From positions 1 to 64,000 of the forward strand of contig NZ_RWJX01000019.1 of the NCBI RefSeq assembly GCF_004123805.1: DNA of 64,000 nucleotides, read 5' to 3'. A model generated the notes under the pieces. The model did not search any database, was not told the origin of the DNA, and saw nothing but the letters and a program-made list of their open reading frames with translations. This document shows, in pieces, positions 44,034-54,258 of the stretch (position 1 is the stretch's first letter; each line of letters begins with the position of its first letter). The stretch is from Cellulomonas endophytica. Its GTDB lineage: Bacteria > Actinomycetota > Actinomycetes > Actinomycetales > Cellulomonadaceae. The translations under genes were made by a program, and so were the position numbers.

Positions 44034-44981
44034 ATGGGCGGCGACGGGGTCGGGGCGGGGGTGCTCGACGCGATCGGCGGCACGCCGCTCGTGGCGCTGG
44101 CGGCGGTGGTGCCCCCCGGCGCCGCCCGCCTGCTCGTCAAGCTCGAGGGCGGCAACCCCACGGGCAGCTACAAGGACCGCCTCGCGCGGGCGGTGGTCCT
44201 CGCCGCGGAGGCGGACGGGCGGCTGGCCCCGGGGCAGCCCGTCGTCGAGTACACGGGCGGCAGCACGGGGTCCTCGTTGGCGCTCGTCTGCGCCGTGACC
44301 GGCCACCCGCTCACGCTCGTCTCGTCGGACGCCTTCGCCGCGGAGAAGCTGCGCACGATGGCGGCCCTCGGGGCCGACGTCCGGGTCGTGCCCAGCGACG
44401 GCGGCCGCCTCACGCCGGACCTCTTCGCGCGGATGCGCGAGGAGGCCCTGCGCCTGCGGGACGCCACGGGCGCGTGGTGGGTGGACCAGTTCCACAACAC
44501 GGACGCCCTCGTCGGCTACGCCGGGCTCGGCGAGGAGGTCGCGGCGCAGGTGGCGGCCGACGGGGGGCGGGTCGACGTCCTCTGCGCCGGGGTGGGGACC
44601 GCGGGGATGCTCGTCGGGGCGGCCCGGGCCCTGCGCGCGCGGGGCCCCCTGCGCGTCGTGGCGCTCGAGCCCGCGTCGGCGCCGCTGCTCACGCGGGGCC
44701 GCACGGGCGCGCACCGCGTCGAGGGCATCGCGACGGGGTCGGTGCCGCCGCTGCTCGCGCCCGGCGACCTCGACGGGGCGCGGACGGTCGACGAGGGCGA
44801 GGCCCGCGCGCTGGCGCGACGCCTGGCGCGGGAGGAGGGCCTGTTCGCGGGCACCTCGACGGCCGTGAACGTCCTCGGCGCGCTCGCGGTGGCGGCCGAG
44901 CTCGGGCCCGGGTCCACCGTGGTCACCGTCGCCTGCGACACGGGCCTGAAGTACCTGGCCGGCGACCTCTTCGCGGCGTGA
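44034..44981 (+). CDS. Cysteine-synthase-type PLP enzyme
   Basis: A 315-residue fold type II PLP protein. The PLP lysine is in GGNPTGSYKDRLA (residue about 44), the phosphate-binding loop is GVGTAGMLVGA, and the substrate loop is YTGGSTGSSLA. VTVACDTGLKYL near the C terminus is also typical. O-acetylserine sulfhydrylase is the default, but SYKDRLA and TGGSTGSS differ enough that another beta-replacement reaction is possible. An imperfect -10, TACGAC, ends six bases before ATG 44034. No serine acetyltransferase gene is nearby. Confidence 0.85.
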   Translation: MGGDGVGAGVLDAIGGTPLVALAAVVPPGAARLLVKLEGGNPTGSYKDRLARAVVLAAEADGRLAPGQPVVEYTGGSTGSSLALVCAVTGHPLTLVSSDAFAAEKLRTMAALGADVRVVPSDGGRLTPDLFARMREEALRLRDATGAWWVDQFHNTDALVGYAGLGEEVAAQVAADGGRVDVLCAGVGTAGMLVGAARALRARGPLRVVALEPASAPLLTRGRTGAHRVEGIATGSVPPLLAPGDLDGARTVDEGEARALARRLAREEGLFAGTSTAVNVLGALAVAAELGPGSTVVTVACDTGLKYLAGDLFAA

Positions 44982-45012
44982 GGGGGTCCGACGCGCCCCC
45001 GCCCGGTGCGCG

Positions 45013-46359
45013 TCAGGCGCCGAGCGCGGTCCGCATGGGCTCGAGCTTCGCCTCGGACTCGGCGACCTCGGCCGCGGGGTCCGACGCGCCGACGATGCCG
45101 CAGCCCGCGAACAGCCGCAGCCGGTGCGGGTCGTCCGGGTCGACCTCGGCCGAGCGCAGGGCCAGCGCCCACTCGCCGTCGCCGTCGGCGCCGAACCAGC
45201 CCACGGGACCGGCGTAGCGCCCGCGGTCCATCCCCTCGACGCGGCGGATCACGGCCCGCGCCGCGGCGGTGGGCGTGCCGCAGACCGCCGCCGTGGGGTG
45301 CAGGGCCGCGGCCAGCGCGAGCGAGGACGGGTGCGCGTGCTGGTCCGTGAGCACGCCGGTGACGTCGGACGCCAGGTGCAGCACGTTCGGCAGGTGCAGG
45401 ACGAAGGGCGCGTCGGGCACGTTCGTCGACGAGAGGAACGGCGTGATCGCCTCGACGAGGGACTGCACCGCGTACTCGTGCTCCTCGAGGTCCTTCGAGG
45501 AGTGCGCCAGGATCGCGGCGCGGGCGAGGTCGGCGGCCTCGTCGCCCGTGCGCCGGATGGTGCCGGCCAGCACGCGCGAGGTCACCAGCCCCTTCTCCGA
45601 GCGCACGAGCAGCTCCGGCGTCGCGCCCAGCAGCCCGTCGACGCTGAAGGTCCAGCAGGAGGGGTAGCGCTCGGCCAGCCGCCCGAGCGGCCAGCGCGGG
45701 TCCAGCGGCCGCTCCGTGCGCACCGGCACGTCCCGCGCGAGGACCACCTTCTCGACCTCGCCCTCGCGCACCGCGGCGATGCCGCGCCCGACGACCGCGC
45801 GCCACGCGTCGGCGGGGGGCCCCTCGTCGAGGACGGCCCCCGGCGCCTCGACGGGCGGCCGGTGCCCGGTGACGTCCGCGAGCGTGGGGGCCGTGCCGAT
45901 CCGGGCGCCCGTGGTCACCGTGGTGAGCCAGGCGTGCCGCCCACGCCGCCCCACGACGACCCGCGGGACGACGACGACGCCGCCGCGGGGCGAGGCGTCG
46001 TCGAAGGCGAAGGAGCCGAACGCGACGGGCCCCGTGCCGGGCAGCCCCACCTCGTCACGGACGATGGCGTGGCGCAGGGCCTCGCGCCAGGCCGCGTCGG
46101 CGTCGGCGAACCGGTCCGGGCCCGACACCTCCACGCGCAGCGCCTCGCCCCACGCGACGAGCCCGTCGCCGCGGCGGACCCACACGAGGGGCGCCTCCCG
46201 CGGCACGAGGTCGACGAGGTCGCCGAGCGCGTCGGGGTCCAGCGCCACGGTGCGGACGAGGAGGGGCTCGCGGCGGCCGCGTCGGACGGGCCCCTCGGGG
46301 GTGCCGCGGTCCGGGGTGCCGCCGTCGGGGGCCGGGATCGGGGAGGTCGAGCCGCTCAT
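45013..46359 (-). CDS. menF: Isochorismate synthase
   Basis: A 448-residue chorismate-binding enzyme that makes isochorismate for MenD. Residues 1-30 are a Pro/Gly leader. The catalytic domain has VEKVVLARDV, ATPELLVRSEKGLVTSRVLAGTIRR, SSKDLEEHEYAVQSLVEAI, LHPTAAVCGTPTAAA and GRYAGPVGWFGADGDGEWALALRS, the standard active-site series with the metal-binding glutamates. The Mg and base Lys signature fits MenF or EntC; the men context selects MenF. TAGGCT lies nine bases before ATG 46359. Confidence 0.94.
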   Translation of the reverse strand: MSGSTSPIPAPDGGTPDRGTPEGPVRRGRREPLLVRTVALDPDALGDLVDLVPREAPLVWVRRGDGLVAWGEALRVEVSGPDRFADADAAWREALRHAIVRDEVGLPGTGPVAFGSFAFDDASPRGGVVVVPRVVVGRRGRHAWLTTVTTGARIGTAPTLADVTGHRPPVEAPGAVLDEGPPADAWRAVVGRGIAAVREGEVEKVVLARDVPVRTERPLDPRWPLGRLAERYPSCWTFSVDGLLGATPELLVRSEKGLVTSRVLAGTIRRTGDEAADLARAAILAHSSKDLEEHEYAVQSLVEAITPFLSSTNVPDAPFVLHLPNVLHLASDVTGVLTDQHAHPSSLALAAALHPTAAVCGTPTAAARAVIRRVEGMDRGRYAGPVGWFGADGDGEWALALRSAEVDPDDPHRLRLFAGCGIVGASDPAAEVAESEAKLEPMRTALGA

Positions 46360-46527
46360 CGTCCCGCCAGCCTAGGTCCCGGGCGCTGTGGAGGTCGTGC
46401 GGCGGGCTGGCAGCGCGCTGAGCGGGCGGCCCGGCCGGCACGCCTCCCGGAGCGCGCGGTGCCCGCGCCCAGGTCGTCCGTCCACCGCGGGCGGGGTCCC
46501 GGCGCCGGCCGGACGCCGGCGACCTGA

Positions 46528-46533
46528 CACGAT
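46528..46533 (+). promoter_or_regulatory. Possible -10 box of menG (leaderless, imperfect)
   Basis: CACGAT ends six bases before ATG 46540; the first base departs from TAnnnT. The position matches the other leaderless candidates. Confidence 0.35.
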
Positions 46534-46539
46534 GGCGCC

Positions 46540-47235
46540 ATGGCCCGCGCCTCCCTCGACAAGGACCCGCACGACGTCGCCGCGATGTTCGACGCGGTCG
46601 CCCGGCGGTACGACCGCACGAACGACGTGCTCTCGCTCGGGCAGGACCGCCTCTGGCGCCGCGCCACGCTGGCGGCGCTCGACGCCCGGCCCGGGGAGAC
46701 GGTGCTCGACCTCGCGGCGGGCACGGGCACCTCGAGCGAGCCCCTCGCGGACCGCGGCGTGCGCGTCGTCCCCTGCGACCTGTCGACGGGGATGCTGGCC
46801 GTCGGGCACCGGCGCCGGCCCGACCTGCCGTTCGTCGCCGGGGACGCCACCTCCCTGCCCTTCGCGGACGCCTCGTTCGACGCCGTGACGATCTCCTTCG
46901 GCCTGCGCAACGTCGTCGACCCGGCCGCGGGCCTGGCCGAGATGCTCCGCGTGACGCGCCCGGGCGGGCGGCTCGTCGTGTGCGAGTTCTCCCGGCCCAC
47001 CTGGGCGCCGTTCCGGGCCGTGTACGACCGGTACCTCACCCTCGCCCTGCCGCGGATCGCCCGGGCGGTCGCGGGGGAGTCCGAGGCCTACGCGTACCTG
47101 TCCGAGTCCATCCTCGGGTGGCCGGACCAGCACGGCCTGGGGCGCATGCTCAAGGACGCGGGCTGGGGCGCCGTCGCGTACCGGAACCTGTCGGGCGGCG
47201 CCGTCGCGCTGCACCGGGGGACGCGCCCGGCCTGA
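46540..47235 (+). CDS. menG: Demethylmenaquinone methyltransferase
   Basis: A 231-residue SAM-dependent class I methyltransferase for the last core step of menaquinone synthesis. The UbiE/MenG signatures are [26 protein letters not shown] near the N terminus, the SAM motif [16 protein letters not shown], and [16 protein letters not shown] [21 protein letters not shown] followed by [12 protein letters not shown]. Length is normal. It is transcribed divergently from menF. Confidence 0.96.
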   Translation: MARASLDKDPHDVAAMFDAVARRYDRTNDVLSLGQDRLWRRATLAALDARPGETVLDLAAGTGTSSEPLADRGVRVVPCDLSTGMLAVGHRRRPDLPFVAGDATSLPFADASFDAVTISFGLRNVVDPAAGLAEMLRVTRPGGRLVVCEFSRPTWAPFRAVYDRYLTLALPRIARAVAGESEAYAYLSESILGWPDQHGLGRMLKDAGWGAVAYRNLSGGAVALHRGTRPA

Positions 47236-47519
47236 GCGCCGGTGCCCCGTCCTGGCCCCGGTCCTGGCCCCGGCGCCACCCCGCCGCCACGCCGCCGTCA
47301 CCCCGTCGTCGCCCTGCCGTCGCCCCGCCCTCGCCCCGTCGACCGCCGGCGCGTCGGGACCTCCGTCCCGGCCGGCCGGGCCGTCGGCACGCCCACAGCC
47401 CCATGACGTGCACATCTCCTGAGCGTGGTGAGGTGTGACTTGGCAGACATCCCGCGATTCGCCTCGTACAGTGACGCCCGGACGACGACGTGACGACGAC
47501 GTGACGAGGTGGGTCTGCC
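47236..47519. other. 284-base intergenic region, C-rich repeats and a promoter candidate
   Basis: The first 120 bases are low-complexity pyrimidine-rich sequence with two copies of CCGGTCCTGGCC. A small CGGGAC/GTCCCG hairpin lies at 47355-47370. A TACAGT -10 (47467-47472) lies 48 bases before the reductase gene; TTGGCA (47440-47445) is 21 bases upstream of it, too far for a normal -35. No gene was seen. Confidence 0.5.
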
Positions 47520-48818
47520 GTGCAGGACCTCAGGGGCGAAGCCGCTGACGTGATCGTGGTGGGTGCCGGGCCCGCGGGCGCGAGCGCCGCGTACCACTGC
47601 GCCGCCGCGGGCCTGTCCGTGCTGCTGCTCGACAAGGCCTCCTTCCCGCGCGACAAGATCTGCGGCGACGGCCTCACGCCCCGCGCCGTCGCCGAGCTCG
47701 TGCGGATGGGTGTGAGCCTGCGGGAGTCGGACGGCTGGATCCGCAACGTGGGCCTGCGCGTCCTCGGCGGCGGGCACGTCGTGGAGCTGCCCTGGCCGGA
47801 GCTGTCCTCCTACCCGTCCTACGGGCTGGCCCGCACCCGGATGAGCCTGGACCACCTCCTCGTCGACCACGCCCGCGCCGCGGGGGCGAAGGTGGCCGAG
47901 CGCACGCAGGTGACCCGCGTCGTCACCGACGAGCGCACGGGTCGCGTCGTCGGCGTCCGCACCCGGCCGCTGGACGAGCGCGGCCGCCGGCTGGACGACG
48001 AGGAGACGGAGCTGCGCGCGCCGCTCGTCGTGGCGGCGGACGGGGTCTCGGCCCGCGTCGCGACCGGCGTCGGCCGGGCCAAGCGCGACGACCGCCCCAT
48101 GGGCGTGGCCGTGCGGACCTACTTCCGCACCCCGCGGCACGAGGACCCGTGGATGGAGAGCCACCTCGAGCTCTGGGACGGCGAGCCGGGCCGGTCGGAC
48201 CTCATGCCGGGCTACGGCTGGGTGTTCGCGCTGGGCGACGGCACGGCGAACGTGGGCCTGGGGTCCGTGAGCTCGACGGCCGCCGCCACGGACGTGGACT
48301 ACCGCGCCCTGTTCGCGCGGTGGATGGAGCACGTGCCGGCCGAGTGGGGCTTCACGCCGGAGAACCAGCTGGGCCCCGTGCGCGGCGCGGCGCTGCCCAT
48401 GGCCTTCAACCGCGGGCCGCTCTACGCGGACGGCCTCATGCTCGCCGGGGACGCGGGCGGCATGGTCAGCCCCTTCAACGGGGAGGGCATCGCCTACGCG
48501 CTCCAGGCGGGCCGGGAGGCCGCCGACGCCGCCGTGCAGGGGCTCGCGCGCGGCACCGCGGCCGGGCGCGAGCGGGCCTTCGCCGCCTACGAGAGCCGTC
48601 TCAAGGACGACCTCGGCGGCTACTGGACGCTCGGGCGCGTCTTCGTCTCCCTCATCGAGCGGCCCGAGGTCATGCGGGTGTGCACGCGCTACGGGCTGCC
48701 GCGGCCGCTGCTCATGAAGTTCGTGCTCAAGCTCCTCGCCGACTGCTGGGAGCCGCGCGGCGGCGACTGGGCGGACCGCACCATCGCCGCGCTCTCGCGG
48801 ATGGCGCCGGCCGCATGA
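47520..48818 (+). CDS. Geranylgeranyl reductase-family flavoprotein (MenJ-like)
   Basis: A 432-residue FAD-dependent oxidoreductase. The dinucleotide motif is VIVVGAGPAGASAAYHCAAAGL; CGDGLTPRAVAELVRMG and the second FAD motif GLMLAGDAGGMVSPFNGEGIAYAL are typical. The homologous M. tuberculosis MenJ saturates an isoprene unit of menaquinone. Its place between the men and nuo genes supports the same role. GTG 47520 is preceded by GAGGTGG. No polyprenyl synthase gene follows within the window. Confidence 0.92.
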   Translation: MQDLRGEAADVIVVGAGPAGASAAYHCAAAGLSVLLLDKASFPRDKICGDGLTPRAVAELVRMGVSLRESDGWIRNVGLRVLGGGHVVELPWPELSSYPSYGLARTRMSLDHLLVDHARAAGAKVAERTQVTRVVTDERTGRVVGVRTRPLDERGRRLDDEETELRAPLVVAADGVSARVATGVGRAKRDDRPMGVAVRTYFRTPRHEDPWMESHLELWDGEPGRSDLMPGYGWVFALGDGTANVGLGSVSSTAAATDVDYRALFARWMEHVPAEWGFTPENQLGPVRGAALPMAFNRGPLYADGLMLAGDAGGMVSPFNGEGIAYALQAGREAADAAVQGLARGTAAGRERAFAAYESRLKDDLGGYWTLGRVFVSLIERPEVMRVCTRYGLPRPLLMKFVLKLLADCWEPRGGDWADRTIAALSRMAPAA

Positions 48819-48885
48819 CCGCCCGCGCCACCACCCGCAGCCGGACCCGACCCCGCGACCTGACCGCCACCGCCGGAGGACAGCC

Positions 48886-49248
48886 GTGACGAACCCCTTC
48901 GTGCCGCTCCTGGTGCTCATGGGCATCGCGGCCGTGCTCGCCGTCGGCGGGCTCGCGGCCAGCGTCGTCCTGGGGCCGAAGCGGTACAACCGCGCGAAGC
49001 TCGAGGCGTACGAGTGCGGCATCGACCCCACCCCGCACGCGGTCGGCGGCGGGCGGTTCCCGGTGAAGTACTACCTCGTCGCGATGACCTTCATCGTCTT
49101 CGACATCGAGGTCGTCTTCCTCTACCCGTGGGCCGTGAGCTTCGCCGAGCTGGCGACGTTCGGGCTCGTCGCGATGCTCGCGTTCCTCGTCCTCATCACC
49201 GTGCCGTTCGTCTACGAGTGGCGCCGCGGGGGCTTCGAGTGGGACTGA
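48886..49248 (+). CDS. nuoA: NADH-quinone oxidoreductase subunit A
   Basis: A 120-residue membrane subunit with three helices. The conserved loop [31 protein letters not shown] is diagnostic, and [15 protein letters not shown] is the second helix. GGAGGA lies before GTG 48886. It starts the nuo operon; the 67 bases before it hold no clear promoter, so transcription from the upstream reductase gene is possible. Confidence 0.98.
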   Translation: MTNPFVPLLVLMGIAAVLAVGGLAASVVLGPKRYNRAKLEAYECGIDPTPHAVGGGRFPVKYYLVAMTFIVFDIEVVFLYPWAVSFAELATFGLVAMLAFLVLITVPFVYEWRRGGFEWD

Positions 49249-49339
49249 GGGGGCGGCGGCAGCAGGCAGGGCCGCCACGGCAGGCAGCACACGCAGCAGA
49301 CGCAGCGCAGGGTCGCGCACGCACGGAGGGGGCACGCTG

Positions 49340-49891
49340 ATGGGGCTGGAGGAGGCGCCCTCGGGCTTCCTGCTGACGACGGTCGAGGACCTCGTCGGGT
49401 ACTTCCGCAAGGGCTCGCTCTGGCCGGTGACGTTCGGGCTGGCCTGCTGCGCGATCGAGATGATGGCTTCGGGCGCGCCGCGCTACGACCTGTCCCGCTT
49501 CGGCATGGAGGTCTTCCGCGCCTCGCCGCGCCAGGCGGACCTCATGATCGTCGCCGGCAGGGTCAGCCAGAAGATGGCGCCGATCGTCCGCCAGGTCTAC
49601 GACCAGATGTCCGAGCCCAAGTGGGTCCTGTCCATGGGCGTGTGCGCGTCCTCGGGCGGGATGTTCAACAACTACGCGATCGTGCAGGGCGTCGACCACG
49701 TCGTCCCCGTCGACATCTACCTGCCCGGCTGCCCCCCGCGGCCGGAGATGCTCATCAACGCGATCCTCGCGCTGCACGACCAGATCCAGAACGAGCCCCT
49801 CGGGGCGAACCGCCGCGAGGCCGTCGCGGCCGCGGAGGCCGCCGCGCTCGAGGCCACCCCCACCTCCCGCATGACGGGCCTGCTGCGATGA
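49340..49891 (+). CDS. nuoB: NADH-quinone oxidoreductase subunit B
   Basis: A 183-residue peripheral subunit that holds the N2 cluster next to the quinone site. The four ligands are C36-C37 in [12 protein letters not shown]102 in [10 protein letters not shown] and C131 in [10 protein letters not shown]. About 30 C-terminal residues are Ala-rich. GGAGGGGG precedes ATG 49340, and the stop overlaps the nuoC ATG. The 91-base gap after nuoA is the largest in the operon and encodes nothing obvious. Confidence 0.98.
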   Translation: MGLEEAPSGFLLTTVEDLVGYFRKGSLWPVTFGLACCAIEMMASGAPRYDLSRFGMEVFRASPRQADLMIVAGRVSQKMAPIVRQVYDQMSEPKWVLSMGVCASSGGMFNNYAIVQGVDHVVPVDIYLPGCPPRPEMLINAILALHDQIQNEPLGANRREAVAAAEAAALEATPTSRMTGLLR

Positions 49892-50628
49892 CCGTGACCC
49901 CCGGCGGGGACGTCGAGCGGACGCCCGCGGCCGCCGGCGCGGCCCCCGATCCCGGCCCCCGCACGCCGCTCGACGTCGTGGACGTGCGCCGCGGGATGTT
50001 CGGCGCCCACGGCAGCGGGGACACCTCCGGCTACGGCGGGCTCGTCGTGCCCGTGGTCCTGCCCGGCCCGTCCGCGCGCCCCTACGGCGGCTGGTTCGAC
50101 GAGGCCGTCGACGTGCTGGCCGAGCTGCTCGAGGAGAGCGGCACGGGCTTCGACGCCGCGGTGGAGGCCGTCGTCGTCGACCGCGAGGAGCTCACGCTCC
50201 AGGTGCGGCGCGAGCACCTCGTCGAGGTCTCCCGGCACCTGCGCGACGACCCGGACCTGCGGTTCGAGCTGTCCCTGGGCGTCTCGGGGGTGCACTACCC
50301 CCACGAGCGCGGCCGCGAGCTGCACGCGGTCCACCACCTCTGCTCGGTCACGCACTCCCGCCGGCTGCGCGTGGAGACCACCTGCCCGGAGGAGGACCCG
50401 CACGTCCCCTCGGTGACGACGGTCTACCCCGGCGCGGACTGGCACGAGCGCGAGACGTGGGACTTCTTCGGCATCGTCTTCGACGGGCACCCGGCGCTCG
50501 CGCGCATCGAGATGCCCGACGACTGGCCGGGGCACCCCCAGCGCAAGGACTACCCGCTGGGCGGCATCCCCGTGGAGTACAAGGGCGCCACCGTGCCGCC
50601 CCCGGACCAGCGGAGGTCCTACACCTGA
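49888..50628 (+). CDS. nuoC: NADH-quinone oxidoreductase subunit C
   Basis: A 246-residue hydrophilic subunit of the quinone module. An Ala/Pro leader of about 30 residues precedes the fold. The signature is [20 protein letters not shown] followed by [18 protein letters not shown]. NuoC and NuoD are separate here, unlike the fused form of E. coli. ATG 49888 overlaps the nuoB stop. Confidence 0.97.
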   Translation: MTVTPGGDVERTPAAAGAAPDPGPRTPLDVVDVRRGMFGAHGSGDTSGYGGLVVPVVLPGPSARPYGGWFDEAVDVLAELLEESGTGFDAAVEAVVVDREELTLQVRREHLVEVSRHLRDDPDLRFELSLGVSGVHYPHERGRELHAVHHLCSVTHSRRLRVETTCPEEDPHVPSVTTVYPGADWHERETWDFFGIVFDGHPALARIEMPDDWPGHPQRKDYPLGGIPVEYKGATVPPPDQRRSYT

Positions 50629-51971
50629 TGAGCACCACGACCGCGACCGGCCACGTCGTCGACGACGACGCCACCGGCGTGCCCTCCTTCGAGGCGTCCG
50701 GCGGCGACTGGTCCGACATCGCCGAGGAGGCCGCACGCCTGGGCGAGGAGCGCATCGTCGTCAACATGGGGCCGCAGCACCCGTCGACCCACGGCGTGCT
50801 CCGGCTCATGCTCGAGATCGACGGCGAGACCGTCACGGAGGCGCGGGCCGGCATCGGCTACCTCCACACGGGCATCGAGAAGAACATGGAGTTCCGCACG
50901 TGGACCCAGGGCGTGACCTTCTGCACGCGCATGGACTACGTGGCGCCCCTGTTCCAGGAGGCGGCCTACTGCCTGGCGGTGGAGAAGCTGCTCGGGATCA
51001 CGGACGACGTGCCCGAGCGCGCCACGACGATCCGCGTGCTGCTCATGGAGCTCAACCGCATCACCTCGCACCTCGTGTGCCTGGCCACGGGCGGCAACGA
51101 GCTCGGCGCGACGACGATCATGACGGCGGGGTTCACCGCCCGCGAGGAGATCCTGCGGATCTTCGAGCTCGTCACGGGCCTGCGCATGAACCACGCCTTC
51201 ATCCGGCCCGGCGGGGTCGTCCAGGACCTGCCCCCGGGCGCGGTCGACGAGGTGCGCTCGGCGCTCACCCAGGTGCGGGTCTACCTGCGCCAGCTCGAGG
51301 ACCTCATGCTCGCCAACCCCATCCTCAAGCTCCGGACGCAGGACGTCGGCGTCCTCGACCTCACCGGCTGCATGGCGCTGGCGATCACGGGCCCGGTGCT
51401 GCGCTCGGCGGGCCTGCCCTACGACGTGCGCAAGGCCGCGCCGTACTGCGGGTACGAGACCTACGACTTCGACGTGCCCGTCGCCACGGACGCCGACGCC
51501 TGGTCGCGGATCGTGCTGCGCCTGGAGGAGTGCTACCAGTCCATGCGGATCGTCGAGCAGGCGTGCGAGCGCCTCGAGGCGCAGGGGCCGGGGCCGGTGA
51601 TGGTGGGCGACAAGAAGATCGCCTGGCCGGCGCAGCTGGCCCTCGGCACGGACGGCATGGGCAACTCCCTCGACCACATCCGCGAGATCATGGGCACCTC
51701 GATGGAGGCCCTCATCCACCACTTCAAGCTGGTGACGGAGGGGTTCCGCGTCCCCGTGGGGCAGGTGTTCCAGACCGTGGAGCACCCCCGCGGCGAGCTC
51801 GGCGTGCACCTCGTCTCCGACGGCGGCACCCGGCCGTACCGCGCGCACTTCCGGGACCCGTCCTTCAACAACCTGCAGGCCGTGTCCGTGATGTGCGAGG
51901 GCGGGCAGATCGCCGACGTCGTCGTCGCGGTGGCCTCGCTCGACCCCGTCCTGGGAGGGGTGGACCGATGA
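50628..51971 (+). CDS. nuoD: NADH-quinone oxidoreductase subunit D
   Basis: A 447-residue subunit that forms the quinone cavity with NuoB. Conserved features are [15 protein letters not shown] with the quinone-site His, [16 protein letters not shown], and the C-terminal [23 protein letters not shown] and [12 protein letters not shown]. The first 45 residues are a polar extension. ATG 50628 shares one base with the nuoC stop. Confidence 0.98.
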   Translation: MSTTTATGHVVDDDATGVPSFEASGGDWSDIAEEAARLGEERIVVNMGPQHPSTHGVLRLMLEIDGETVTEARAGIGYLHTGIEKNMEFRTWTQGVTFCTRMDYVAPLFQEAAYCLAVEKLLGITDDVPERATTIRVLLMELNRITSHLVCLATGGNELGATTIMTAGFTAREEILRIFELVTGLRMNHAFIRPGGVVQDLPPGAVDEVRSALTQVRVYLRQLEDLMLANPILKLRTQDVGVLDLTGCMALAITGPVLRSAGLPYDVRKAAPYCGYETYDFDVPVATDADAWSRIVLRLEECYQSMRIVEQACERLEAQGPGPVMVGDKKIAWPAQLALGTDGMGNSLDHIREIMGTSMEALIHHFKLVTEGFRVPVGQVFQTVEHPRGELGVHLVSDGGTRPYRAHFRDPSFNNLQAVSVMCEGGQIADVVVAVASLDPVLGGVDR

Positions 51972-52921
51972 CCGTCGACGACGCCGGCCTGCAGTCGCCG
52001 GACGCCGCCACGCGGCGCGCGTCGGGCAGGACGCACCGCACGGGCTACGACGAGCCGACGCTGACCGCGCTCGCGGCGGACGCGGCGGCGGTGGTCGCCC
52101 GCTACCCCGAGCCGCGCTCGGCGCTGCTGCCGCTGCTGCACCTCGTGCAGTCCGTCGACGGCTACGTCAGCCCCCGCGGCATCGCGTTCTGCGCGCAGAC
52201 GCTCTCGCTGACGACGGCCGAGGTCTCGGCCGTGGCGACCTTCTACAGCCAGTACAAGCGGCACCCCAACGGCCGGTACACGGTCGGCGTGTGCACGAAC
52301 ACGCTGTGCGCCGTCATGGGCGGCGACGCGCTGTGGGAGACGCTCACGGACCACCTGGGCATCGGGCACGACGAGACGACGCCCGACGGCGCCGTCACGC
52401 TCGAGCGCGTCGAGTGCAACGCGGCCTGCGACTACGCGCCCGTCGTGATGGTGAACTGGGAGTTCTTCGACGAGCAGACGCCGGGCTCCGTGACCGCGCT
52501 GGTCGACACCCTCCGCTCCGGCCGGCCCGTGCGGCCCACGCGCGGCGCCGACGACGTCGTCGACTTCCGGGCCATGTCCCGCGTGCTCGCCGGCTTCCCC
52601 GACGGCCGCGCCGACGAGGGCCCGGCCGCGGGCGAGGCCACCCTGCGGGGCACGCGCCTGGCCCGCGAGCGCGGCTGGGTCGCGCCCCCGTTCCCGGACG
52701 AGGACGCGAGCGACGCCGCGGGCCAGGACCGGGGCGGGGCCGACGGCGACGCGGCCGCCGCCGCGGGGCCCCAGATCCCCACGGGGGCGCCGCGCAACGA
52801 CGCGGAGCGCCCCGTCACCACGCCGACGGACGCGTCGTCGGCACCGCAGCGGCGCGCCGAGACGTCCGAGCGCACGAGCCGCACCACCACCGACGGCAGC
52901 GACGCCGGGAGGGACGCCTGA
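51968..52921 (+). CDS. nuoE: NADH-quinone oxidoreductase subunit E
   Basis: A 317-residue subunit of the NADH module. The thioredoxin-like domain binds a 2Fe-2S cluster through C109, C114, C150 and C154 ([22 protein letters not shown]). Residues after about 190 form a 125-residue Ala/Asp/Arg/Thr-rich tail, so the protein is well over the usual 170-240 residues. ATG 51968 overlaps the nuoD stop and the gene overlaps nuoF by one base. Confidence 0.97.
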   Translation: MTVDDAGLQSPDAATRRASGRTHRTGYDEPTLTALAADAAAVVARYPEPRSALLPLLHLVQSVDGYVSPRGIAFCAQTLSLTTAEVSAVATFYSQYKRHPNGRYTVGVCTNTLCAVMGGDALWETLTDHLGIGHDETTPDGAVTLERVECNAACDYAPVVMVNWEFFDEQTPGSVTALVDTLRSGRPVRPTRGADDVVDFRAMSRVLAGFPDGRADEGPAAGEATLRGTRLARERGWVAPPFPDEDASDAAGQDRGGADGDAAAAAGPQIPTGAPRNDAERPVTTPTDASSAPQRRAETSERTSRTTTDGSDAGRDA

Positions 52922-54258
52922 TGCCCACCACCCTCACGCCCGTGATCAGCGCGCACTGGGACGAGGAGCGCGCCTGGACGCTGGAGTCCTACCGCCGCCA
53001 CGGCGGCTGGGAGGGCATGCGCCGCGCCCTGGCGATGGACCCCGCCGACGTCGTGACGGCCGTGAAGGACGCGGGCCTGCGCGGCCGCGGCGGCGCGGGC
53101 TTCCCCACGGGCATGAAGTGGGGCTTCCTGCCCGCGCCGGACGGCGGCCCCCGGTACCTCGTCGTGAACGCGGACGAGTCCGAGCCCGGCACCTGCAAGG
53201 ACATCCCGACGATGCTCGCGAGCCCGCAGCTGCTCGTCGAGGGCGTGGCCATCACGTCCTACGCCATCGGGTGCCGGCACGCCTTCATCTACGTGCGGGG
53301 CGAGGTGCTCCACGTCTACCGCCGGCTCCTGCGCGCGGTGGAGGAGGCCTACGCCGCCGGGCTGCTCGGCGAGGACGTGATGGGCTCGGGGTACTCCCTC
53401 GACGTGACGGTGCACGCCGGCGCCGGCGCCTACATCTGCGGCGAGGAGACGGCCCTGCTCGACTCCCTCGAGGGCCTGCGCGGCCAGCCCCGCCTGAAGC
53501 CGCCCTTCCCCGCGGTCGCGGGCCTGTACGCGCGGCCCACGGTCGTCAACAACGTCGAGTCGATCGCGTCCGTGCCCGGCATCCTGCGCGGCGGGGCCTC
53601 GTGGTTCACCTCCATGGGGACGGAGCGCTCGGCCGGGCACGGGCTGTTCTCCCTGTCCGGGCACGTGACGCGGCCTGGGCAGTACGAGGCGCCCCTGGGC
53701 ATCACCCTGCGCGAGCTGCTCGACATGGCCGGCGGCGTGCGAGAGGGCCACACCCTGAAGTTCTGGACGCCGGGGGGCTCCTCGACGCCGATCTTCACCG
53801 CGGAGCACCTCGACGTGCCCCTGGACTACGAGTCGGTGGGCAAGGCCGGCTCCATGCTGGGCACGCGGGCGCTGCAGGTCTTCGACGAGACCGTGTCCGT
53901 CGTGCGCGCCGTGACGCGCTGGACGGAGTTCTACAAGCACGAGTCCTGCGGCAAGTGCACGCCCTGCCGCGAGGGCACGTACTGGCTCGTGCAGGTGCTG
54001 CGGCGGTTCGAGGCCGGGCGCGGCACCGACGACGACATCCAGCTCCTGCTCGACCTGTGCGGCAACATCCTCGGCCGGGCGTTCTGCGCCCTCGGCGACG
54101 GCGCCACGAGCCCGATCACCTCCGCGATCCAGTACTTCCGCGAGGAGTTCGAGGCCGGGACGCACACGCCGGCCGACGTCCTCTTCCCGCCGGAGCGCTC
54201 GTCGCGCTTCGCGTACACGCCCCGGCGGGCCCCCGAGCTGGTCGGAGCGCACCGATGA
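52921..54258 (+). CDS. nuoF: NADH-quinone oxidoreductase subunit F
   Basis: A 445-residue catalytic subunit that binds NADH and FMN. The nucleotide-binding [16 protein letters not shown] is at 52-67, [16 protein letters not shown] is conserved, and the 4Fe-4S ligands are C343, C346 and C349 in [12 protein letters not shown] and C389 in AFCALGDG. Length and residues are normal, so the NADH module is complete. Confidence 0.98.
   Translation: MPTTLTPVISAHWDEERAWTLESYRRHGGWEGMRRALAMDPADVVTAVKDAGLRGRGGAGFPTGMKWGFLPAPDGGPRYLVVNADESEPGTCKDIPTMLASPQLLVEGVAITSYAIGCRHAFIYVRGEVLHVYRRLLRAVEEAYAAGLLGEDVMGSGYSLDVTVHAGAGAYICGEETALLDSLEGLRGQPRLKPPFPAVAGLYARPTVVNNVESIASVPGILRGGASWFTSMGTERSAGHGLFSLSGHVTRPGQYEAPLGITLRELLDMAGGVREGHTLKFWTPGGSSTPIFTAEHLDVPLDYESVGKAGSMLGTRALQVFDETVSVVRAVTRWTEFYKHESCGKCTPCREGTYWLVQVLRRFEAGRGTDDDIQLLLDLCGNILGRAFCALGDGATSPITSAIQYFREEFEAGTHTPADVLFPPERSSRFAYTPRRAPELVGAHR

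Noticed and set aside
47440..47472. TTGGCA...TACAGT as a standard promoter of the reductase gene
   Set aside because: The spacer is 21 bases, outside the 16-19 range; only the -10 candidate is kept.
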